A stretch of 64,000 nt of DNA from Adiantum capillus-veneris. Its lineage: Eukaryota; Streptophyta; Polypodiopsida; Polypodiales; Pteridaceae. How positions within the stretch are numbered: the first letter of the stretch is position 1; every line of letters starts with the position of its first letter. Of the stretch, positions 55,940-64,000 are shown in pieces. The notes under the pieces are model-generated. The model was not told the DNA's origin and made no database searches. It saw only the letters and a program-made list of their open reading frames with translations. The position numbers and the translations under genes were made by a program. The DNA lies in NCBI GenBank assembly GCA_014529385.2, contig CM043946.1:35614558-35678557 (forward strand), read 5' to 3'.

Positions 55940-57150
55940 ACTCAGTCAATGCATGGAAAAATCAATGTTGTGCAAGAGGAGGGAACAAGCAAGATGCTTA
56001 TTGGCATTTGACGTCGAGGTTTCCTGTTTGTTGTTGATTTTTTTGTCTGATTTTCTTTGCAAGTAAAAGTTGTAACTTTACAGGTCTTTGTTTGATCGTC
56101 TTTCTTGCAAAAGTTGCTTGGTTTGCCGCTACTGTCGATATGGTCGTGATTGTCTCCGTGGACAGAATTGGCTGTAGTCTTTTTCTCTTTTGCTTGCCAT
56201 TTGTAGCTTTGTTTTGGAGGCTTTTGTAGGTTTATTGCCTCGTCCATGGTCGTCATTGTTGTTCTGCTGATCGGCACCCACATAGATCGGTTTGTCGGTT
56301 TCATATGTAGTGAGTGTCTGGCTACTGGTGTTGCTTGTACTGAAGGGAGTTCCTGTTGCTTTGGTTTTGGGATCCAAATGCGAGTCGTATTTAAATGGTT
56401 ACTGAGCATTCTCTTTGGGATCCATATCTTTTTTATTCCCGTGGGTTGTTGGTTTAATTATGTTCTTCTGTTGACTTCTGTTGGTATATTGTGGTTTGTA
56501 TGCCATGTCACCTCTATCCTTCCGTACCCATACTTGTTTTTCGCATGTTGCTAACCTTGATCTATTCTGTGTTGTCTGTGTTGTCTTATTTTTGTAGTGA
56601 ACATGGTTGGCAGTTCCCTGGTTGTTCTCCATGGGTATCGTGTTGTGCTTTATTGGCACCCATCCTTTTTGTTCTTTATCCAGTGATGGTGGTGCTATCA
56701 TCTGGTTCTTTCGAGTTGTCTGAGCAAAGGCTACCACCTGTTGTTCTTGTGCATGCTAAAGTTTGATTGTATCCGAATTCCAATCTATCGCACATTATAC
56801 TCTTTCTGCCAAGGTTGTCCCAACAACATGGGGTGTAGTGTGCTCGCATCCTCAACCACATAAAACTTGTGGGGGTAAACATATTGATGTATTTGTACAT
56901 GCAATATTGTCCAGCCCAATGTTCCTAGCGAATGTCATGTACTACTTTCCAGCACTTGTGGAGTAGGATGTAGTTGATCTTTGGGCTTGAGCTGTTTATA
57001 TAATTTGTAAGAGATCGGATTTGCTTGAGCTCAAGAATCAAGAAATGCCGTCGATTCAACTTGATTACTACCCACTTTGACTGCAATTATTGGTTCCACT
57101 GTGTCTTCACCAAAATTTGTTAATCGAATAGCATTTATTTGCAACGGTGA
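55940..57150 (-). pseudogene. E3 second retropepsin-like domain and W-motif tail
   Basis: Downstream of integrase, the minus strand reads VKVGSNQVESTAFLDS, then a TGA exactly where the Gly of D-S-G would be, then AQANPISYKLYKQL. After a frame change, YPHKFYVVEDASTLHPMLLG and QPWQKEYN give the closing strand with an L-L-G block. This is the layout of a retropepsin. The following 270 or so residues (56737-55942, two frames) are Gln/Lys/Thr-rich with tryptophan motifs KGWVPIKH, KQVWVRKD, RIWIPKPK, SMWVPISR and YKWQAKEK, paralleling those of E1. The element already has a normal protease upstream of RT. The domain call rests on motif reading without alignment. Confidence 0.6.
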
Positions 57151-57159
57151 TCCACTTTG

Positions 57160-57720
57160 TTGTTGTTGTTGTAGAAGCCTTCTTTTTGCAATGTGTTCTT
57201 TTGCTTCTGCTTGTGCTTCTTCTCGTACCCTCTGTTTCTCCTTCATCCGTTGTTTTTCTTGATGGATTTGTTGAAGCATATCCTGTGTTAGTGGTAAATG
57301 ATACTTTTTTAACCGACACCCACTAATCCAATTTGGTATTCCTTCTCCTGCCAATATAGCAAGTTTGACAGCTCCACTTTGTGATAAGTCACTAATCACA
57401 AAGGGTCCCATCCCTCGCTTTTTAAGTTTTTTGGCATGTAAGTATAAACAAGTACATAATCACCTGTTTTGAACTCTTTCGTACGCACATGCTTGTCAAA
57501 AAACTATTTTTGTATTCTCTTTTTAGCATAGATCGAAGCTACAACTCTCAGTCAAAGTTCATCTAGCTTTTCAAGATCATCTATTCTCGAAGAGAGCTCA
57601 TGCCTTGTCCATTCTAAGTGTTTCGCTACTCGTAGAGTTGGAACTAAAAACTCTATGGGTAATATAGCGTTTAGACCAAACACCATGTTGTACGGTGTTG
57701 TTCCGATTGATGTTTTCTAA
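57160..57720 (-). pseudogene. E3 integrase C-terminal region and Gln/Glu-rich linker
   Basis: After the integrase core, broken frames show the usual tail of this integrase type, ending with MGPFVISDLSQSGAVKLAIL and ISGCRLKKYHLPLT (57411-57300). A helical, highly charged stretch (QEKQRMKEKQRVREEAQAEA) and a Gln run follow, leading into the second protease-like domain in the same frame as 57411-57031. Confidence 0.75.
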
Positions 57721-57721
57721 G

Positions 57722-58786
57722 CTACCTTGTATGCCCATAGTGTCGAGTGTAATTGCTGATCCCAGTTGTCTTTGACTCTGATACAATTTTAGTTAAAACA
57801 ATGCATAGTGTTTTATTTGTGGCCTCAGCTAGTCCGTTTGCCTGTGGATGATATGGAGCAGATTTCGTATGTATGACCATGAATTCCTCTTGCAGATATT
57901 CAATGACTTCATTAAGAAAATGTGTTCCTCGATCACTGACAATTTCTATTTGTAATCCGTATCGTACAAAGACATTCTCATATAAAAATTGTGCAGTGGT
58001 TCTTGTGTTTGCTTTTTGTGTTGCTTTGGCTTCCGTATATTTTGTGAGATAGTCCGTAGCCATAATGATATATTGGGTATGGGTGCGATACGCAGGGGGT
58101 GAAATAGGCCCCACAAAATCAATTCCCCATTTTGCAAATGCCCGTGCTCCACTCATTGGCCATAGTGGAATCTCATCTCTCTTTATCGGCACCTTAGTGC
58201 GCTGACATGCATCATAACGCTTTACAAACTCCTCAGCATCCATGTGCAATGTAGGCCACCATATTCCTGCGGTTAAGAAAATTTTTGTCGTCCTATCGCC
58301 TAAAAAATGGCCTCCACTTATTCCTCCATGTGCGTGTTCTAGAATCAGCAGGTATTCACTTTCACTTGCACAGATTCTAAGTTGATTGTCCTTTCCTCTC
58401 TTGTAGAGTTGATTTCCAATTAAATTAAAGTCTCGAGCCTCCAACTCTATAGCCCTTTTTCGGGCTTTTGTTATGTTTTCAGGAAATGTCCTTGTTGTTA
58501 AGAAATCTATGATATATTGACTCCATGCAGGTGCAATGTTTACCTGAAACAATGTCGCGTGATCCACCGGTCGTTTGGCACTACATATAGTACAATTGGT
58601 AACATAAGCATGTGTGTCAGCATACATAGTTGGCCAATAAACTCCTAAGTGTCTAAATCTTTGGTGTGTTTTCATTGTTGAACAATGAAATGCACAATCT
58701 TGGATGTGTGCTTCTTCAAGATAACACTCGAATTCCTTTGGATTTATACATAATCGTAGAATTTGATCCAAGCCTAGATGGTACAA
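57722..58786 (-). pseudogene. E3 integrase with two H2C2 zinc domains
   Basis: 354 open residues. The first H2C2: His27, His34, Cys65, Cys68 (VTNCTICSAKRP). The second: His153, His160, position 191 (Tyr instead of Cys) and Cys194 (VKRYDACQRTKVP). Both have H-x6-H-x30-C-x2-C spacing, offset by 126 residues. The core carries the full catalytic triad in order: Asp223 (WGIDFVGP), Asp285 (IVSDRGTHF) and Glu321 (PQANGLAEATNK), giving D-x61-D-x35-E. The frame is lost after residue 340 and the C-terminal part continues in other frames. Integrase would insert the cDNA into the host genome; this copy is split and likely dead, though the core motifs are intact. Confidence 0.85.
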
Positions 58787-59484
58787 TCGTCCTGCAAGTA
58801 ACTGAAATTTTTTTGTTTGTCAAAATGTTTGTTGTTTGGATCTATCTTCCTGGTTATCAAATCTACCTTCAAAGAAAGAATGCTAACAATTTCATGAGAC
58901 CATTTGGGTATCATTTCAATATTGAAAAGATAAGCATCAAGTATGTCATCGTCTACTTCTTCAGGAGCTTCCCCGTTTTGCAGCCTTGAAAGATGATCCA
59001 CCCGTAGATGAGTTTTACCCTTTTTTACTACCACTGTGAAGTCAAACTCTAACAATATAATAAACCAACGTACAATTCTCCCAGTATTGCATGGTTTATT
59101 TACTAGATACAAAAGAGCTTGATGATCTGTGAATAACACAAATTTGTTTACAAGCAAGTAATGCCGAAATTTCTTTACAGCATAAATCATTCATAATCCC
59201 TCTCTTTCAGTGGTTGTGTAGTTCTTTTCTGCACTATTTAGCTGTCGGCTTGCATAACAAACTGGGAAATTTATTGTTCCGTCTCCAGGTTGAGCCAGAA
59301 TACTCCCAATTGCATATGCAGATGCATCAATGTGAACATGGAATATCTTTTCCCAATCTGGTGCTTTAAGTACAAGTGCTGATACAAGGTTTTCCTTAAG
59401 CTTTTGGAATGAAGTTTCACATTCCTCAGTCCAGTCAAAACTGACTAATAAGCGATATAGAGGTTGTGCAATGACTGCATACAT
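58774..59484 (-). pseudogene. E3 RNase H
   Basis: Two adjacent open segments, 59484-59191 and 59190-58774, separated by a stop. The first has SFQKLKENLVSA, WEKIFHVHIDASAYAIGSIL (the first catalytic Asp), CYASRQLNSAEKNYTTTERE with a catalytic Glu. The second has FRHYLLVNKFVLFTDHQALL (Asp) and DHLSRLQNGEAPEEVDDDIL. The last block links RNase H to the integrase and is characteristic of non-chromoviral plant Gypsy elements. Confidence 0.85.
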
Positions 59485-60637
59485 ATATATATAAATCTTT
59501 GATAATATCCACAGTGTCCCATGAAGGATTGTACTTGTTTGGCATTAGTTGGCCTGGGCAAGTCTGCTATGACTCTAATTTTGTCTAAGTCAGTGGTTAT
59601 ACCATTTCTTGAGACAATATGTCCTAAGATGCGGCCTTGCCTAACCATAAAAATGCACTTTTTCGGGTTGAGACAGATTCGATATGTTCTTCACTTCTCA
59701 AATACCTTTTGTAAATGGTCAAAATGTTCTTCTCGTATAAGAGAGTGGACATAGAGATCGTCCATATATATATTTCTAAGAATATTCTTAGGTATTCTTT
59801 GAACGCATGAGTCATTAACCTTTGGAAGGTAGATGGGACATTGGTTAGGCCAAATGGGATAACTCTATACGCATATATGCCCCACTCTGTGACAAATGTT
59901 GTTTTGTGTTGTCCTCTATTGCAATTGCCAATTGGTTATACCCTAAAAACCCATCTAGAAAGGAATAAGCCCGTTTTCCAGCCACTCTCAAGCACATGTT
60001 TTGTGATCGACAAGGGATGATTATTCCTTATTGTGGCTGCGTTCACTTTTTTGACGTTCACACACACGAAGCTTTTCGTTCTTTTTGGGGACAACCACAA
60101 TGGGTGACACCCAATCTGTATGCTCGATTTCATAGATAAATTCAACATCCATCAGCTTGTCAATCTCCTCTTTGATTCGTTTAGCGAATGTGTCATTATA
60201 TGTGTAAGGACGTTGTTTGCTAGGTTTGGCATCTGATTTCAAAGGAATTGTATGTTGGCATATCGATGGATCAACTCCTTTGAGGTCTTTGTAGAACCAT
60301 GCAAACACATCTTATACTTCTCGAGAAGTTGTGTTAGCAGTTCTTCTTCTTCAGGCTCTAAATCAGTTGCTATATAGACAGACTGAGGCTCTTCGCCTGG
60401 CGCAGTGAGGTCTATCCGTTTTGCATTTTCCGGCCCATCGTAAGATTCTTGGTTTATTCTTTCCCTTACTGGTGGTGTCATTATGATTTTTTTATCTTGG
60501 ATGGTGAATTTTCGATAGTGGGATGGTACATTCATGTTTCCTTTTCCTGAATCCTCCTTACCATCACTTTCTCCCTCAGTAGTCCATACCTCTCGTAACG
60601 ACCGTTTTAGTTCTTGGTATTTCTTTTTACGCTCCAT
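59445..60637 (-). pseudogene. E3 reverse transcriptase
   Basis: The N-terminal linker (IATDLEPEEEELLTQLLEKY) in 60637-60239 shifts frame into FAWFYKDLKGVDPSICQHTI and the RT fingers (DVEFIYEIEHTDWVSPIVVV, PKKNEKLRVC). A further shift leads to VNVKKVNAATIRNNHPLS. The catalytic box reads YMDDLYVHS (YMDD at 59757-59768), with both aspartates present but the surrounding frame broken. The thumb region is GHIVSRNGITTDLDKIR and MGHCGYYQRF, ending at 59445. Confidence 0.83.
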
Positions 60638-62192
60638 TTTGGTCCACTCTGGATCTTTTGTCTTTTCCTGTGTTGATTGTTGAGATTTCCTCGATTTTGT
60701 TTTTGTTTTTAGTCTTCCGTGCTTGTTTTATTTCCTCATGTGTCCTTTCCCTTCGAACTCTTGAGAATCTTCCTGATATTTGGTCTTTTACACAATCCTC
60801 TGCCTTGACAAGCATTAGATAGTGAGTTTTATCTTTTATTCTGGGCATCAGGTTCTCTCTAATTTTGTTTTTAGTTTTTTTTTCCTTATAGTTTTCTTGG
60901 CGTCTAGGGTGCTGATTTGCAAAATCATAAAACTTGATATTCGCGGTTGTCTCCCCACGCTCGCCTGAGCTGTCTGAACACTCGTTATCTGCATCGTTAC
61001 TTAATTCCAAGTGCTCAGAGGAGTCATAAAACTCTTCTTGTTCTAGTGAGTCTACATTCTTATCTCCTGCTGGTATAAGGCTTACCATGTAATAGGGTAG
61101 CACACCATAGCCATCCTTATCGCAAAATTTTGTCGTTGGGCTATATGTAATGGTACAGACATCCAATGTTGCTAGTATGTGTTCCCATTCCATAGGTTCT
61201 AAGGCCTCTTTGGGAAAAGGTTCCGGAATGTAATCCTTGTCCTCAATAGCTCTTTCTAAGACGCATTCCTCTCTTTTTAAGCTCCCACAATGTGAAGCTC
61301 CGCACATCCATAGCTCTTTTTTCTGTCCTAACCATGCTGGGAGTTCAGACCCTGCCAATGTAGCTGAATCAAACTCTTCCATTGGTGTCTGGTTCACATC
61401 CTTGTAACTATGGTCTTTTAGGTTTATTTTGGTTGTAGTATCCCCATGTCTGAGGTATATGTGGTCGTAACCCCAATCCTGGACCATCTTTAATTGTCTC
61501 ATGAATGGTCTTCCCAAGATGATCTCGTAATTGTTCTTTTTGTCAAAATCAACAATTGAAAATGTATGCTCATACTCGATTCCGCAAGAGGTAACAATTA
61601 CTTTTTCTAAAAGTCCTAGAGGCTTTTCCATGAACCCATCTGCCAGTTGCAATTTCATTATGGTAGCTCTCAAAGCCGGTTTTCCCCATTTTTTCCAGAT
61701 TTCTTTGGTGGCGATAGCGACTCCCGCTCCACTGTCAAGAATAGCTTTGGAAACTACTCCTTGGAATTCTACTGGTAGTGTGGTATTTCCATCTTCTCCC
61801 TCGCAATATTCTCCAACCTTGTTTAAAGGTACTGGCCTAGTGTTTAGTTGAGGCTTGTCCAATTCTCTAATCCCTTCTTGAAGCTTTGAGGTAGGGTCGT
61901 TTACTCCAAATTTTTCTAAGCATTTGTCTACGGTGGTCCACATGTTTGATCGTAACCTCAGGAGTTCGGCTAACGTGATTGTGCATGCCACAGGGGTGGA
62001 CAATAACTCAATCAACCCTTGTGAATCCATCACTCTGTTGGAAGAAAGTCTTTGAGATGGGATTGCTCTCACCTCAGACTTAGCTTCATACTCCCCTAGG
62101 TAAGAGGGTAGAGTTTTTAGTGAGTCTGGTTGGCTGTGCCCCGAACTAATTGAACCCCGGTCTCCCCCTTGTGAATGCATATCAAAGTTCAT
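60627..62192 (-). pseudogene. E3 protease region (PR1) with acidic linker
   Basis: 521 residues open. The retropepsin core is at residues about 140-235: FQGVVSKAILDSGAGVAIAT with the catalytic Asp153-Ser-Gly, and IILGRPFMRQ (225-233) as the closing block. A long acidic and basic linker follows (DNECSDSSGERGETT, KKTKNKIRENLMPRIK), leading to RT. This is the normal PR position between gag and RT. The segment is one of the best preserved in E3. Confidence 0.8.
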
Positions 62193-62346
62193 CTATGATT
62201 TTGCCTCAAATTCTTCATTGGGAGGTAAGATCTCATTTTCCTCCTTTCTTGTGCTCAGTATTTATTTGGTGGCTCACCCTGTTAGCGTCATTTGCTTCTC
62301 AGATTTGCTTCCATAGGTCATCTAGATTGTTACAATCTTTACCCAT

Positions 62347-64000
62347 TTATATCAATGTTTTAGGATGGAAACCATCAATTGTCTCACCTGGTTCTCTCTT
62401 AGACTCAGAGGCAGTCATGAGTCTCTCCTTCATGTCTACTTGTTTCTCTAGAGTTGGTTTGATAGGGGTTGGAGCTGGTACCTCATGCCAACTTGCAGGT
62501 TTACCAAGCGGATTTTCTATCAAGGATTGGGATGTTTCAATCATCTTTCGACACGTTTCCAACCTCTGTTTTTTTGTTTCTGCATATGCATAAGTCATCC
62601 ATCTTTGCTCTTGGGTTTGGTTGTTTTTGAGTCTGGCTTCGTATGCTTTCAAAAGTGCGTCTAACTGCTCATTTACTTTTTCTACCAGCAGTGATCCTCC
62701 TGACCCTGCAGTTTTGGGTTCTACTATTTCCTTGGGCCCTATTGTTGCCTTAGTGTGTGAGCTTAAACTGGTTAGATCCTCTAACCGCTCTAATCTATCC
62801 TTTGTGTGTTTTAACTCCTTGAATAGAGCCATTTGCTCTCGTTCTCTCCTGTCTTTCATACGCACCTTTCTAGCTTTCCAAGTGCTTCTTTGATTTTTCA
62901 TTTCTGCATTTGGGGCATTGGTCTTTGGCTCTTCAATTATGGGTTCGTTTGTCATTCATTGAGCTTGTGCTCGTGTCACTATCTGAATAGGTATTACTGT
63001 CTCGTTGTCTGACCCTCCACTAGAAGGTACTGCTTCCAGCATGTTCAAAGTAGTTTTTGCTCCTTTGCTCGAGTTCTTAGGGAAATCAACAATCAAGTGA
63101 GTAATTCCACACTCAGTGCAATACGCGTTGACTCTAATGATTTCATCATGAGGACAGTCTCTTAGCCAATGGTCTCCACCACACTTGTAACAGGGTCCCT
63201 TAGGCTGTTGAGGTGCTCCTTGAGCTCCTCTTTGTTGGTATGCATGCCTCTGCTCACTCATGCCTCAGTTGGCTATGAACAACAGTGTTCATTCATCCAA
63301 GCTGTATCTTCCTTCTCCTGCTGTCTGTGCAGCTGTTGGTGGTCATGTACTTCCAATCATGCTCCAAGGTTCTGGCGTTGTGGGTTCTTTCGGTGGATAG
63401 TAGACAGGATTTGCAGCATATCCATTGGAATCTTTGTAATATTCATGCATAGGTACCAAAGCCTTCTCTTCTGGTTCGTTTACCGTTGGTGTGTATCTTA
63501 TGCCGACTGGTCGTAATCCTGGTAGGGGTGGTTGTTGCCCCAATACTCATTGTGGTCTTTCTACACCTACAAGTCCTGGTAGGTTGCCTGCTTGAAACCT
63601 AGGCATTGGTGAAAGTTGAGGAGATGCAACCTAAACTTGGGGAGCATTTGGTCGCTCTCTCACATATCCCTTGTTATAATAACATTCCTCCGTCACATGG
63701 TTTGTCCATTTTTGTTCAATAGCACACCACTTCGGCTGTTTAGCCTGAGGCTTGGCATACATATTAAATTTTTTTAGCACTTCCTTTACAAGCTGCTCCT
63801 GGCTTAAGCTACTTCTCCTTTCGGTGTTGTCTTAGCGGATTTGCTTCCACTTTGTTGTGAGGATGAATCGTCATCAAGATCCTTGAATTCATCCTCCTTG
63901 TAAACCGCACAATTGTCTACAAGGTAAAGAGCCTCCTTAGTTAACTCATTTAACGTTGTGCTCCTCTTCATATGTAAGTCCTTCTGGAGATCTGCGTTCC
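62347..64000 (-). pseudogene. E3 gag, C-terminal part with two short-spaced zinc knuckles
   Basis: The segment at 63990-63830 (STTLNELTKEALYLVDN, acidic end) is the gag core edge. 63543-63343 is Pro/Tyr-rich. 63261-62956 carries CYKCGGDHWLRDCP (CX2CX3HX4C) and YCTECGITHLIVDFP, where the last Cys is Phe. A TGA near 62957 separates it from 62955-62347, a charged helical region (MKDRREREQMALFKELKHTK, EQLDALLKAYEARLKNN). The CX2CX3H spacing is one residue shorter than the retroviral standard and is shared with the E1 knuckle. The N-terminus is outside the window. Confidence 0.75.

Larger units (their letters stand above)
55817..64000 (-). mobile_element. Ty3/Gypsy element E3, minus strand, runs off the window
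   Basis: In element order (right to left): gag end with two zinc knuckles (64000-62350), PR (about 61740), RT (60300-59450), RNase H (59480-58960), double H2C2 and integrase (58790-57330), a Gln/Glu-rich linker, a second retropepsin-like domain (57090-56780), and a W-motif tail to 55940. A purine tract AGGAGGGGGGGAGG lies at 55817-55829. There is no chromodomain. Sequence style fits a non-chromoviral Gypsy clade. The gag start and 5' LTR are beyond 64000. Frameshifts and stops are numerous. Confidence 0.82.

Noticed and set aside
57722-60637. Endogenous pararetrovirus (caulimovirid) RT
   Set aside because: An integrase with H2C2 and D-D-E lies directly downstream in the same element, and no movement protein is seen; it is a Gypsy retrotransposon.

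Overview
This window is nuclear DNA from a land plant. It holds one clear host gene, the five-exon gene for cytosolic ribosomal protein eS10 (RPS10) on the minus strand at 2345-3781. Almost everything else is nested, decayed LTR retrotransposons. Spliceosomal introns, a telo-box upstream of the ribosomal gene, tRNA-iMet and tRNA-Asp primer sites, chromodomain Ty3/Gypsy and Ty1/Copia polyproteins all point to plants. The style of the eS10 protein and of the minus-strand Gypsy integrase makes me favour a fern or other non-flowering lineage, but this is a low-confidence inference that no single marker in the window proves.

Layout. 1-2344: AT-rich non-coding DNA downstream of RPS10. 2345-3781: RPS10 (-). 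4490-4890: Copia RT relic. About 5160-7296: remains of a chromovirus-type Gypsy element (A: LTR piece, PBS, gag). 7297-20927: a full-length second Gypsy element of the same group (B) with 1.5-kb LTRs, gag, PR, RT, RNase H, integrase and chromodomain. A 5.1-kb Copia element (Copia-1, 12810-17942) sits inside its integrase, flanked by a perfect 5-bp target duplication. 21116-29085: a minus-strand non-coding LARD-like element primed by tRNA-Asp. 29709-39098: minus-strand element E1, with a partial upstream LTR, a gag-like region, a retropepsin-like domain and a tandem array. 39201-39702: a foldback/MITE-like inverted repeat. 40882-46148: a Tork/Tnt1-like Copia element (Copia-2) with a truncated 5' LTR, next to a deleted Gypsy fragment (46149-47290). 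48240-48685: a minus-strand Copia RNase H relic cut by the LTR of minus-strand element E2 (LTR 48686-49616, coding region 49640-53170, tandem array 53335-54240). About 55820-64000: minus-strand element E3 with gag, PR, RT, RNase H and integrase, then a second retropepsin-like domain and a tryptophan-motif tail; it runs off the right edge.

How the parts relate. The autonomous-type enzymes lie in B, Copia-1, Copia-2 and E3, and all carry stops or frameshifts, so nothing here looks intact. E1 and E2 share LTR sequence and a 285-bp-period array with a palindromic core, but carry different open reading frames. E1 and E3 share a retropepsin-like domain followed by a tail with repeated W-x-P-K-like motifs; in E3 it lies downstream of the integrase, an unusual place. 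E3 also has two successive H2C2 zinc domains with identical spacing before its integrase core. These minus-strand elements (E1, E2, E3) are the most likely place for something not yet described.
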